Assembly: GCA_963662155.1 (NCBI GenBank) | Contig: OY759267.1 | Coordinates: 35,816,976-35,880,975 of the forward strand | Reading direction: 5' to 3' | DNA: 64,000 nt | Origin: Lamellibrachia columna | Lineage: Eukaryota > Annelida > Polychaeta > Sabellida > Siboglinidae | Shown here: positions 23,543 through 34,953 of the stretch, piece by piece | How positions within the stretch are numbered: the first letter of the stretch is position 1 | How the letters are laid out: each line of letters begins with the position of its first letter | Translations under genes and position numbers: made by a program | Notes under the pieces: model-generated | The model's input: only the letters and a program-made list of their open reading frames with translations | What the model was told of the DNA's origin: nothing | Databases searched by the model: none

Positions 23543-24725
23543 AGCGTCTACACTTGTGTGTGTAACGACAAGTGGCTGCGTTACAGACCTCCCCCCGATC
23601 GAATGCGAAGCAGGTTTTTGTGGATGGCCACTTAGCCTTACCCCAGCTGGCCTTACCCTTGCTACGAAAGGGAGTCACGCTGGGTGTGGCAGCTGGGCGA
23701 CTCTCGGATGCATTCATCCATAGGTACCAGCAAACCGATTCCCACCCCCAGTTGTTGGCCTGACGAAGTGACCGGAACGCCTCATCATACGACCGCCAGT
23801 CCGCACCTTTCTCGTATAGGGAACGAATTGTCTGGACGTACATGAGTAAATTATGTGATTCTGACAGATGCTGTGGCTGGAGAAGAAAAACAGACATGTA
23901 AATTTCGAAGCCCTGCAGCCATTGGTCAAATGACACAGTGCTGCTCTTTGCCCTAGGGGCGACACAAAACATGGGGGTCTCGTCGTCACTGCCTGGCCTA
24001 ACGGACACAGAATAGTTATGTGGTGAGGAGTCATGCAACAATGAGGAAATACTAACATACTCCCCGGACCAAATTTGGGCTTTGAGTTTGTCAGACACGC
24101 GGGAATGACGGGATAGGGCCGAAGTAGCGAACGATGCTACTAGATCCTGGGATGCCCTGGGGAGGGCGTGTACTTCCTGACCTGTATGAATACCTGAAGA
24201 TATGGCCTCTGGCCACGGGGCCGACGGTGGTCTTGGAACGGGGCTTGGTGGAGCACCAGTTGCAGATGATGTCACCCGACCTGACGTATGGCCGCCCTGC
24301 GGCCATAGACAAGGGTTAGCCAAGGGCGGAGCGATGGGCTCCCCCCCGGTAGGCGCCGCCACTGCTGCAGGGGTCTCTATTGGAAGCGGCGCAGGTAGGG
24401 CGTTGGCCGCAGGCAATTGCTGCAGGCCACGCACCATCGCGTGGACCTCCTGCAACATCTTGTCAGAGGCGTCAAGACGGCGCTCCATAATCGACAAGCG
24501 CTCCTCCGTCGTAGCTTTCCGACCCGCTGCTGCGCCCGCCACCGGACGAACGACATGTCGTAGGGCCGGTTCGTCGTCAAGGTGCTGCACGACGTGGCAC
24601 TCTGGTGGGGGCGGGCACATCGCTGATCGTGCAACGGCAGCGCGGCTTGCCGCCGCCCGCGATCTTGTTGCCACCGGGCTGTGGCGCAGAGGTCGTCCAC
24701 GACGCACGTTCTTATCTGGAGCCAT
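23406..24725 (-). CDS. gag-like protein of the YR retrotransposon
   Basis: The 439-residue protein would package element RNA. It has a basic, Ala/Pro-rich N-terminus, a likely short coiled coil (about 80-105), and a Pro-rich linker. A conserved core follows, including DKLKAQIWSGEYVSISSLL and FDQWLQGFEIYM. The C-terminus has two zinc-binding motifs: a CCCH-like C-x8-C-x4-C-x3-H (residues 372-390) and a C-x2-C-x3-H-x4-C knuckle (392-404). The tail is Ser/Pro-rich. The start ATG at 24725 is the first in the frame. The end overlaps the RT frame by 137 nt. Confidence 0.8.
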   Translation of the reverse strand: MAPDKNVRRGRPLRHSPVATRSRAAASRAAVARSAMCPPPPECHVVQHLDDEPALRHVVRPVAGAAAGRKATTEERLSIMERRLDASDKMLQEVHAMVRGLQQLPAANALPAPLPIETPAAVAAPTGGEPIAPPLANPCLWPQGGHTSGRVTSSATGAPPSPVPRPPSAPWPEAISSGIHTGQEVHALPRASQDLVASFATSALSRHSRVSDKLKAQIWSGEYVSISSLLHDSSPHNYSVSVRPGSDDETPMFCVAPRAKSSTVSFDQWLQGFEIYMSVFLLQPQHLSESHNLLMYVQTIRSLYEKGADWRSYDEAFRSLRQANNWGWESVCWYLWMNASESRPAATPSVTPFRSKGKASWGKAKWPSTKTCFAFDRGEVCNAATCRYTHKCRRCGGPHSAARCYRQRTQPNPARPSSATGIPATQSSTASSRPAVFRR

Positions 24726-24880
24726 CCTGCAACATATTGTGGAAGGGCCAATACTGAGTGAACAGCTAAACTCTCGGAAATTGCCGCCAAACTACTCATG
24801 AAAGCCACATGTGAAAACTAGCTCCTAAATTGTTGTGGCAATACCACCAGGACTGATGCCTTGCGTCGAAGCTGAAACAA

Positions 24881-24985
24881 AAGTTTTTTTTTTTTCATTA
24901 TTATTTTATTTTAATTTTATATTTTATTTTTTATTTTTTTTAATTTATTTTATTTTTATTTTTTTATATATATTTTTTTTCATTA
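24881..24985. repeat. T-rich low-complexity tract
   Basis: Runs of T with single A interruptions lie between the gag start and the GC-rich motifs. On the element coding strand this is an A-rich leader. Confidence 0.85.
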
Positions 24986-25024
24986 TATGAATACACATCA
25001 ATATGCGACATTAGCCAAATGATT

Positions 25025-25292
25025 AGGGGGTCACCGCCCGCGATAGATCACCACAAAATGGAATCATAGCTAGTGAAGGGGTCATCGCCCACGATAAATC
25101 AACATAAAATGGAATCAGGGGGTCACCGCCCCCGATAGTGTGCCAACACAACTTTATAAATACAGTAAATTAGGGGGTCATCGCCCACGATAGTACGTAC
25201 ATGCAAGAATTGCACGCAGTTAAGTAGGAGGTCACCGCCCCCGATAGTATAAAAAATTTACAATCATATTTAGTCAGGGGACACCGCCCCCG

Positions 25293-25295
<3 letters not shown>
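25025..25295 (-). repeat. six spaced GC-rich motifs in the 5' region of the YR retrotransposon
   Basis: The consensus on the plus strand is gggggtcaccgcccccgata, with copies starting near 25026, 25078, 25118, 25173, 25227 and 25276 (spacing 40-55 bp). Each can pair its G run with its C run across about 6 nt. The intervening sequences are mostly unrelated and AT-rich, so the motif is conserved while the spacers are not. Confidence 0.85.

Positions 25296-25376
<81 letters not shown>
25295..25376. repeat. (TA)n microsatellite at the 5' side of the YR retrotransposon
   Basis: About 80 bp of pure TA directly follow the last GC-rich motif. Confidence 0.95.
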
Positions 25377-25379
<3 letters not shown>

Positions 25380-25806
25380 CGCACAGAAGAACAATTAACC
25401 GAGACATAACGTTATATGGCAGACTAACTAAAATGTACTTAATTTCTGTGAAGAACTGTTTAACTTTACCAAGATGATATATGGCCGAAACGGAAACTAT
25501 GCCGGAAACGGCGACTGCTACTCAGAACAATGATAGGTGTAAGTCATATGTGATTTCTGACCCAGACAGAACACCCGTTACGCGGGAAAATATGATAACC
25601 CGCATTCCCGTTTGCGCATCCGTTCTTGCGCACAGTTATTATCGTAAATTGGGAAATGTCAATGCAGCGCCCTAAAAGCCAGATTATACCAGCGACGCTA
25701 CAAAGGTTTATCACTGTCAGCGTGTATTCATTGCATACCGTTATAATGGATGATAAATGTAGAAGCCTGGGCCTAATGCCAGATACATAAAAAGTCACAG
25801 GGTCAC
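25377..25806. other. no recognizable feature
   Basis: Two short overlapping antiparallel frames (25481-25675 plus, 25544-25798 minus) have no family signal. Confidence 0.4.
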
Positions 25807-26050
25807 ATATAATTGCAAATTGAGACCTTGCATGGAATCTAATGGCTCCATAAGTTCACTTGGCTGGAAGTAGCCAGCCCAAAATGTTTACTTTAGAAAT
25901 ATTTGCAGAGGCAATCAAGCCATGATTAACCATAAACTTATCACCCTTTGACCCTACCAGTGGACATTCTATTGTCTAGGTCAGGGTTCGGCAACCTTTT
26001 TGAACGGAGGGCCAAATGAGTGACTTGGAATAGGTCAGCGGGCCACACAT

Positions 26051-26154
<104 letters not shown>

Positions 26155-26201
26155 ATGCAAACATGCACGCACATAAGGATATCATCATTCTTGTAACACG
26201 T

Positions 26202-26203
<2 letters not shown>

Positions 26204-26292
<89 letters not shown>
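26204..26292. repeat. (TA)n microsatellite in the hAT element
   Basis: About 88 bp of alternating AT. Confidence 0.97.
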
Positions 26293-26295
<3 letters not shown>

Positions 26296-26829
26296 TGCAA
26301 CATACATACGTTGTGTGTAGCAGTGGTATCGAGTATTGTTGTAAATAGGTCTGATTTTGAACAACAGTTTTAAAAACATACATTATTCATGTTACGTGTT
26401 CTTGGCATGCCGCTGATGCCATGTTGACCCGTGTGCCACTGACGTCTGATGCTAGAGATGTTGCTGCGCCACCAAGTGTCCCACATCTGGCTGCAGACTT
26501 GACACTACGAGCCTCAGCACGTCATCCAAACATCCGTATGTTAGATGCGTTCATGGCTTGCATTAAACGAAGTTCATCTTATAATAATAATAATAATAAA
26601 ATTACTTATTTGGCGCCAATATCCTCGGAAAATCCAAGTTCAGTGGCGCAACAAAACCAAAGGATTAGGCATTCTCGTGACCATGTACAATGCAAAAAGT
26701 CGTCAACAGATGGATGGAGGTGCCAAGATGCTAAGGAGGATAGGCAGTTGTGATAAGATAGGTTTTCAGATTACGGCGAAATTAAGCTATATTTCTTGCT
26801 GATGTTACGTTGTCGGGGATTGAATTCCA

Positions 26830-27140
26830 CAGAGTTGGTCTACATGTCCGGAGTAGCTAGATTGTTTTCGATGAGTGTCGGGAAGTAATTTGCATCCCGC
26901 AGTTGTGTTTCCCACAATCGAAACCTGGTATCGAAAGCGGAGACAAACTGGCACAGTTCATTGATTAGTTGTTCTCTTCTCTGGAGTTTGGCGTTCAGCA
27001 GAGTGAGGTTGCTCCGTGACGTAGACTAAAATGCAAAATCGCACATCCATAAGGGGTCAGTGAATGCCGGTACTTCTGCACCCTTCTTCTCCATGAATAC
27101 GCTAATCTCATGTCTCAGCTCGTACACGTGGCACAGCATG
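26830..27140 (-). pseudogene. hAT transposase remnant (GTF2IRD2/ZBED-like part)
   Basis: Read on the minus strand the sequence gives VYELRHEISVFMEKKG, then PLWMCDFAF. After a stop it gives LTLLNAKLQRREQLINELCQF, then FRLWETQL and NYFPTL. The order and spacing match the C-terminal half of hAT-family transposases, which are also seen domesticated as ZBED5 or GTF2IRD2-type proteins. A TAG interrupts the frame, and the downstream minisatellite has expanded from the adjoining 'VYELRHE' coding sequence. It supports the hAT assignment of the element. Confidence 0.6.
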
Positions 27141-27495
27141 GCACCCCAACCTAGTCTCATGTCTCGGCTCGCACACGTGGCACAGCATGGCAACCCAACC
27201 TAGTCTCATGTCTCAGCTCGTACACGTGGCACAGCATGGCAACCCAACCTAGTCTCATGTCTCAGCTCGCACACGTGGCACAGCATGGCAACCCAACCTA
27301 GTCTCATGTCTCAGCTCGTACACGTGACACAGCATGGCAACCCAACCTAGTCTCATGTCTCAGCTCGTACACGTGGCACAGCATGGCAACCCAACCTAGT
27401 CTCATGTCTCAGCTCGTACAGGTGGCACAGCATGGTAGCCGAACCTAGTCTCATGTCTCAGCTCGTACACGTGGCACAGCATGGCAACCCAACCT
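27107..27495. repeat. 49-bp minisatellite, about 8 copies
   Basis: The unit ctcatgtctcagctcgtaca... repeats at 27107, 27156 and 27205 and onward, with few variants. Because 49 is not a multiple of three, expansion would shift any frame. Its first unit overlaps the transposase remnant. Confidence 0.95.
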
Positions 27496-28741
27496 TGCCA
27501 GGGCACTTCGGTTTAGTGCAGGAATTGTTAATATTGCACATTCCTCTCGGACGGAAGGTGTTGGAACTGCCAGTGATTTAACGAGTGATGATGAGTGTTA
27601 TTCAAAACAACACAGTATCACTCAAACACAAAAAGATAGAACATTCATGTCTGCATGTTGGCAAAAGTGAATTAATTAAAGTTTAAAGGATGTGAGAAAT
27701 GTTTGATATGTTCATCACGTGGAAATGGTATTACCGAGTTGCATTATGTGATATGCTTTGCCTAGACGTCTCGTCTAGAATTTAGTCTAGACAAGACGTA
27801 CTATTTTTTATTTTACATATCAATATTGCGGTCGCGGGCCGCGTCATGCATAATCTCGCTATCAGTCCGCGGGCCGCATAAAATAGCTCTGCGGGCCGCA
27901 GTTGGCCCGCGGGCCGCAGGTTGCCGACCCCTGGTCTAGGTCTTCCCTCCAAACATTGCCCACCTGAATGACCTGCCCACTGCCAAGTGCCCACTAGGCC
28001 ACTAGTACCCAACCCAGTTGGTAATTGGCATATCTCCTAGTGCCCTGCGCGGGCCTAGAATTTGATCCCAAGCCCGGCCCGCAATTAGCAGTTAGAGTAC
28101 CGGCCCGGCCCAGGCCCGCAGACTAGAATTTAGGCCCAGGCCCGACCCAGACCGTGAATGTTTGGCCCAGGCCCGGCCCGGATGTTTCAGGCCCAAGCCC
28201 GACCCATACCCGCGGGCCAAAGATGGGTAAGCCCGCGGCCCGCTAAGTTTAGAGAAGATAAACCTATAATCTTATAACAAAGACGAAAAACAAATAAACT
28301 GTAAAACATACTTATTGTTTTATTAAATAAAAAAGGTCCACAGTGTGCTGGATGAGTTCTAAAAATTCAGCACCACCAACTTCTTCAAACTTACAAATAT
28401 CCTGAAGAAAAATAAAGAAAAACTTCTTAGTGTCATTACTATTAAATATGGTAACATTTGTTATATTTGGCTTTAATGTATTGGTTTATTGTTAGGGTAG
28501 GATATTTGTTTATCTAACCCTGACTTAACTCATATGCAAGCTATAACCCCAATTTATATTGTTAACTGAATTAGGTCAACTAAGTTAACATAATTTAATA
28601 TGATATTTCAATTAAATGTCACCCACTGGCACTGACACCCAGTGGCATTTCCAGCAGGCCTGCAGTCACTAGCCTGAGAGAGACAGGTTCAGACATGTGT
28701 GAATTAGTACAAGTGTGAATGGATTAGGACTGGGGAGATAT

Positions 28742-28955
28742 TAGTGCCCTGCGCGGGCCGGGCTTTTGGTCCAAGCCCGGCCCGGCCCGCAGCCCGGGCC
28801 TCTACATAATCTCGCAGGCCGGGCCGGGCCTGGGCCTACATACTGCGGGCCCGGGCCGGGCCTGGGCTGAAAACAATTTAAACACATCGGGCTTGGGCCG
28901 GGCCTGGGCCTAGTGTGAGCGGGCCGGGCCGGGCCTGGGCTGTGCCTGGACATAA
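28742..28955 (+). repeat. internal GC-rich terminus of the fold-back family
   Basis: The 'tagtgccctgcgcggg' start and 'ggcccgggcc' runs match the outer ends at 28041 and 30212. This suggests that 28742-30212 is one complete element and 28041-28740 an inverted half of another. Confidence 0.65.
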
Positions 28956-29060
28956 TAAAAATATTCATACAAAACACCGATTATTACTTTATTTTTTTTA
29001 AATAAAAACTGATTATAAATTGTAATTCCGTTTAATGAATGCTTAAAATTATTTCTTTAG

Positions 29061-29345
29061 TATTATATAGTTGCAAATTGAGACCTTGCATGGAATCTAA
29101 TGACCCCATAAGTTCACTTGGCTGGAAGTAGCCAGCCCCAAATGTTTACTTTAGAAATATTTGCAGAGGCAATCAAGCCATGATTAACAATCAACTTATC
29201 ACCCTTTGACCATACCAGTGGACATTCTATTGTCTAGGTCTTCCCTCCAAACATTGCCCACCTGAAAGACCTGCCCACTGCCAAGTGCACACTAGGCCAC
29301 TAGCCCACTACCCAGTACCCAACCCAGTTGGTAATTGGTATTTCT
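29061..29345 (+). repeat. dispersed repeat S, copy 2 (empty hAT site)
   Basis: This copy is uninterrupted across the point where copy 1 carries the hAT element. It has a single gtctaggt at about 29233-29240. Confidence 0.9.
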
Positions 29346-29697
29346 CCCCAGTCCTAATTCATTCACACTTGTACTAATTCACACATGTCTGAACCTGTCT
29401 CTCTCAGGCTAGTGAATGCAGGCCTGCTGGAAATGCCACTGGGTGTCAGTGCCAGTGGGTGACATTTAATTGAAATATCATATTAAATTATGTTAACTTA
29501 GTTGAGCTAATTCAATTAACAATATAAATCTCCTACCCTAACCATGAGCCACATTAAAGCCAAATATAACAAATGTTATCATATTTAATAGTAATGACAC
29601 TAAGAAGTTTTTCTTTATTTTTCCTCAGGATATTCGTAAGTTTGAAGAAGTTGGTGGTGCTGGATTTTTAGAACTCATCCAGCACACTATGGACCTT

Positions 29698-29921
29698 TAC
29701 CATAAGAGTATTACTCCACTAAGAGCTAAGGATATTATGCCCCATCCTATATATATATATATAATAGCAATACAGTGGTTGAATAAGAAAGCATGGTCCA
29801 GCGCCATTCAGTTGAAGTTCACTTCCATGTGCCATCATGTTAACAGGTTGGACTGTTATAGCAACATAACAATACAGTGGTTGAATAAGAAAGCATATAT
29901 ATATATATATATATATATGTT
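29698..29921 (+). repeat. 224-bp insertion in the right arm, with 26-bp direct repeats
   Basis: The segment is absent from the left arm. The sequence caatacagtggttgaataag occurs at both about 29768 and 29870, and a (TA)n tract follows. Confidence 0.7.
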
Positions 29922-30214
29922 TTTTTATTTAATAAAACAATAAGTCTGTTTTACAGTTTATTTGTTTTTCTTCTTTGTTATAAGATTATAGGTTTATCTT
30001 CTCTAAACTTAGCGGGCCGCGGGCAGTGGGCTTACCCATCTTTGGCCCGCAGCTATGGGCCAGGCCTGGGCCTGAAACTTGAGGGCCGGCCTGGGTCTAA
30101 ATTCTACTTTGCAGGCCTGGGCTGGGCTTGAAAAATTTTTGCGGGCCTGGACTCTAATAACTGCTAATTGCGGACCAGACTTAGGATCAAATTCTAGGCC
30201 GGCGTAGGGCACTA

Positions 30215-30540
30215 GTGCGCACATCTCTCTTCACTCCCTCATTCTCCTCTCTCTTCCATCTCTCCCCTCTTACTCCTCGTCCCCCATCCTCTCGCTCCCT
30301 CTCTGCCTCCATCTTTCTATCTCACTCTCCCTCTCATATGTCTCTATCTCTCCTTCTCTTTCTCTTTCCCCCATCGCTCTGTCTCTCCACACTCTCCCAT
30401 CCCTCTCACTTTCTCTCGCTCTATCCCTCCCTCCCTCTCTCCTCTTCCTCACCCCTCTCTCTCTCCTTCTCTTTTTCCCCTCTCTCTCCCTGTCTCTCAT
30501 CTTCTCTTAATATCTTTCTCCATGCTCTTCTATCTCCTAT
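30215..30540 (+). repeat. polypyrimidine (CT-rich) tract
   Basis: About 320 bp of almost pure C/T on the plus strand lie immediately beyond the fold-back element. Long open frames here on both strands are compositional. Confidence 0.95.
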
Positions 30541-31440
30541 AATACTATGTCACAGAAATTTGTTTAAGGAATTTACCTGAAATATACAACTTTCTAAATA
30601 GATTCCCACTGTAGTGCCCCACTGGGAGAAACCCTGGGCTGGTTTCTGACAAAGAAAATACACTTCTTGTTTCTTCTTCAATATCATAAGCCTTTAAAAG
30701 AATCTTACTGTACCCTTTTGATCAACGAGAAGACGAGTGATTCACTGGGTGTAAAATTGGCAATGTAGGTTATGTCAATTATTCTTTTAACTCTGTAATC
30801 TCATTTATAAATGTTGCGTGGTGAACAAAGAAAACACATCACGTTGCAAGCTTTCTGCACAGCCCATAATTTTAATATGTATGTTTGTGGGTATGCATGT
30901 ATAGCTTCATACAATATAATGTACGTGCATGCGAGCACGCTCATATCCTGTATCACTGTAAGATGGATAACATAGTTAATCATTGAATGGATAATAAAGT
31001 GTATGATCAATTTGATAATAAAATTGATGATGAAATTGATTATCAAAATGATGAACATTGGAAGAATGATGACCTGGCTGACCAAATGATCTACCAATTC
31101 CCAAACATCATTCGTTACAATTGTAATTGTCATGTTGATTAACGCAATGGATTCACAACGTGTTGCGACTAGGTGACCAGCCTCACTACCACTCCATGTT
31201 ATCAAATGGAGACCTAACAATAGAAGTGTTTTGGTCGTTCACTCCACACAGACTTAAGTGTGGACAGTGCTGGGCGGTTCAATATATCGCTCAACTGGCA
31301 ACGTGTAAAGTGAACCAGGTACACGCAATTTGTACAATCGCCAAATTCAGGCTTTAGACGGACTAATAGGCCAACGGTGGCTGCAGTTGATTTCAGACTG
31401 AAGCGAGACTATTTGCCCCACATGACCTGTGCACAGTCCA
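30541..31440. other. no recognizable gene
   Basis: A short 'gatgataaaattgat'-type repeat region lies at about 30990-31070. Otherwise nothing is identifiable. Confidence 0.45.
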
Positions 31441-31450
31441 CTCAACTACG

Positions 31451-31720
31451 GACCAAAGACGGACTGATTAGCCAACTTTGGATAAGCAGTGAATGCGGAC
31501 CAAAGACGGACTAATAGAGCAGTGTTGGTTGCAGTTACTATGGACACAAGATGGACTAGTAGATCACCATTGACCGCAGTGAATGCGGACCAAAGACAGA
31601 CTAATAGATCACCGATGACCGCAGTGAATGAGGACCAAAGACAGACTAGTAGATCACCGATGACCACAGTGAATGTGGACCAAAGATGGACTAGTAGATG
31701 AGTGTTGGCCTTAGTATTCT
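31451..31720 (+). repeat. 45-bp minisatellite, six copies
   Basis: Units begin 'gaccaaagacggact' at 31451, 31498, 31541 (variant), 31588, 31633 and 31678, so the period is 43-47 bp. The period is a multiple of three in the later copies, which keeps frames open on both strands. I do not read this as coding. It overlaps the 3' end of the serpin-like terminal exon. Confidence 0.9.
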
Positions 31721-31895
31721 GCCGATCTGCAAGATGGCGCCCGTCTGTTCGCTGATGATGAAAAACATAAACGGGTAGTCGATGCAGAACATCTCATGCG
31801 CTCCTTCTGTCGTCTGGTAAGCCGATGACTTCAGTCCCTCGTCAAACTCAAGAGACACGTGAAGACATGTCACCCGAACAGGTTGTACGTGCCGT
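31691..31895 (-). CDS. serpin-like terminal exon
   Basis: The acceptor is tgattttgcag at 31896. The exon encodes VSLEFDEGLKSSAYQTTEGA, then CIDYPFMFFI, then TGAILQIGRILRP, and a stop. The EG hinge is followed by only about 15 residues before the DYPF strand, shorter than the usual reactive loop. Confidence 0.65.
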
Positions 31896-31971
31896 CTGCA
31901 AAATCACAAAATACAGGTTACTGGATACCGCGTTATATAAGTACTGGATACCACGCTATATATATATACTT

Positions 31972-32031
<60 letters not shown>

Positions 32032-34057
32032 ATTACTCCCATTGTTAATGTTGAGTTCTTGGTAACTATGTTACACCAAATTGCTTCCTCATAATCTGTT
32101 TCACTTTTCAGTGTTAGATTCTTTAATATATACAATTACTCCACCTCCCCTTCTCTCATGCCTGTCCTTCCTAAACATTACATAACCTGTCAGTGCTAAC
32201 TAAGCACCTACTATATTTTTATTTGCCCATAATTCTGTGGTACCTATTACATGAAGGTCAATATCTGCTACCATTATGTCTAACTCACTTTTTTATTTAC
32301 TATGTTCCTGACATTTAAACACACACATTTAAGTTAATTTTCCGAAATTATTGGTGAACATTTCTTTAGATGTGTATTTGTGCTCCTTTGTACAGTAGAG
32401 GAACTTTAAGCAGCAAAGAAATGTTACATTAACAAAAGGTATGCAATGTATACATGTCATGATACGCATGGAAAATAAAACTGCATTTACAGGTTTATAT
32501 CAGCCATATTATGTGCTAAAATAGATTGTAAACGACATGTTTCTAGCAGCCATAATAAATGCCAAAAGAAAACAAATGTACATAATTTATTATCCCTTTA
32601 CATATTTACATCAACGTAAAACATTACCAGTACACCTGCCCTGCAGTATGGAGTGCTCTGCCAACAAACATCTCATCAGAAGTGTCTCTTGAATGGATCA
32701 AGGCAGTTTTAAAGACTCAACTTTGTATTATGGCGTATACTGAAAGTACTGCAGCGAAATTTTAGCCTTATTCAACAAGATTGCCATCCCAAACAGCAAG
32801 TTCCAGATGACAAATGAATAAAGAAGCCATTGGCTTATCGAGAGTCCAACAATTTTATCATCTATGTGTAGCCCGCCCTTATCAGATATCTGTCAATTCT
32901 ATTTTTAAACATATATTCACACTACTAGTATTAACACAATCATTTGGCATTTTGTTCCATTCATTTATTACCTCTGTGAGAAAGAGTTCTTTCTCATGTC
33001 CAATCTACACTGTTCCTTAACTAATGCTGCTTTGTGTCCTCTGGTTCTACTGCCTTCTTTAAGTTCGAAGAACATATTTTTTTATCAACATCCTCATAAC
33101 CATTCACTATTTTAAACACTTCTATTTGGTCTCCTCTTAGTCGCCTGGTCTCTAGTGCTGTCAAACCACATTGTAATAAGTGGCTTTCGTAACTAAGGTC
33201 TCTCAATTCTGGAATAATTTTAGTTGCTCTCCGTTGTATTCTTTCTAGCTTGTCTATGTCCTTTTTATGATATGGCTTCCATGCTTGAATACAATATTCC
33301 AAATGTGGTCTAACTATTGCTTTGAACAGGAATAAAATTAGCTGTTTCTCCTTATACATGATAGTTCTCCTAATTAGCCCTAGAACTTGATTTCCTTAAA
33401 AAACAGCAAACCTCATTGCTCTGAAACTTTCATGTCAGCACTAAATGTTACTCCTAAGGCCTTTTCTTGTGTGGTTCCATGTGTATGCATTTACACTTCC
33501 CAAAATTTAATAACATTAGCCATTTTTCTGACCATTTAACTAATTTATCTAGATCATTCTGTAAACTTTGTTTATCTGTAACATTAGTAACCTTTCTGAA
33601 TACTTTTGTGTCATCTGCAGATTTAAGTATTTTGCTAGATATGTCATCTTCCAAATCATTTATATATATTAAAAACAATATAGGTCCTAATACTGATCCC
33701 TGTGGTACCCCTCTCAGAACAGAATTCCAGTTTGAAATCTCACCACCTACTATTACTCTGTCTTTTGTGTGTAAGCCACTCTACTATCCAGTTGATTATA
33801 TCATTGCCTATACCATGGGCTTTTAGTTTAAGTAACAGTCGTTGATGTGGCACTTTATTGAAAGCTTTCTGAAAATCTAAGTAGATAACATCCACTGGTA
33901 ACCCGTCATCTACCCACTTTGTAATTTCTTCAAAAAAACATCAGAAATTGGTTAGACATAACTTTGCTTTCAGGAACCTGTGTTGAGATGTATTTATTAA
34001 TTTATGGTGTCTAATTAATGTTTCGAGTCTTAATTTATGTTTAAATTGTTTTAACAA

Positions 34058-34096
<39 letters not shown>

Positions 34097-34901
34097 GCAA
34101 TAACCAACACAAGTCAGATGTAGTAGAGATTGAAAAGGGCCAAATGAATGACGTTTTATTGCAAAGTGGACTGCTTATCACGCAGCCACTTTGGGAAGCA
34201 CATTAACAGGAATGTGAGCTCCTCAAAGCAAACCAGATAGGAACTGAACACATGTACAGCCCCGTCCGGCAAGTTTCTCAGAGCCCACATTCCTACAGGC
34301 ATGACGATAACATATATACATCAAGAAGTCGTCATGAACATGTAATGCAAAGAATACAGACATTCCACCACCAATACACAAATTTAATTACAAACAGGTG
34401 GGGCCATTTCGCTAACCTATATAAACATAAGCCAAGAATACCGATGAAGAAACAGGAAGCCTGTCTGCGCAGAAAACCCCATGAACACCAACTACTAGGG
34501 GATAAACCCCTGTGTTCATCTAGTATAAAGCGAAAAGTGGGGAAAGCGGTTTCGACATCTTCCAACTTCCTATTTCATCAACGATGTACAATCGCATTTT
34601 ACACTAAGTGTTGAAAATAAGGAAGGAAGGTGGGGAGGAGGGCGGATTTCGAGAGACAAATTTTCTAGACACAACTTTGCGATGCAGAGACTGGAACAGG
34701 AGTGAAAGATTCCAGCTGCTGGCTCTGGTTTGATCTGGTTTCCGTTAAGCCGTGATTGGCTGAATATCGTGGAGTAATACAAATTATTTGGCCAAATAGT
34801 TCCGGTGTAGTCTCGGACACCCAGGGCAAGACTTGCCTTGGTTATCTCATAAAATCTGTTATGCAGCTGTAAGTTGCATAAATCCATTTATGCAATAACC
34901 G

Positions 34902-34953
<52 letters not shown>

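Larger units (their letters stand above)
28041..30212. mobile_element. large fold-back (inverted-arm) element with tagtgccctgcgcgggcc ends
   Basis: The left arm (28041-28740) and right arm (29343-30212) are reverse complements over most of their length. The shared sequence runs from the outer GC-rich end (tagtgccctgcgcgggcc; complement at 30190-30212) to the inner 'tctccccagtcctaatt' border. The same terminal sequence also starts at 28742 on the plus strand, next to the inner end of the left arm. The right arm has an extra segment of about 224 bp (29698-29921). The GC-rich end is hAT-like in style, but no 8-bp duplication is seen. I infer a composite or inverted copy of a non-autonomous element. 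Confidence 0.7.

Noticed and set aside
25025..25295. CRISPR reading of the six spaced 20-bp motifs with different spacers
   Set aside because: The motifs lie in the leader of a eukaryotic retrotransposon, copies vary, and there are no cas genes.
30215..30580. Ser/Leu/Pro-rich frame and its antisense Arg/Glu-rich frame
   Set aside because: Both come from the polypyrimidine tract.
31489..31701. 70-codon frame with 15-residue repeats, open on both strands
   Set aside because: The 45-bp unit keeps both strands open automatically; no start context or family supports it.
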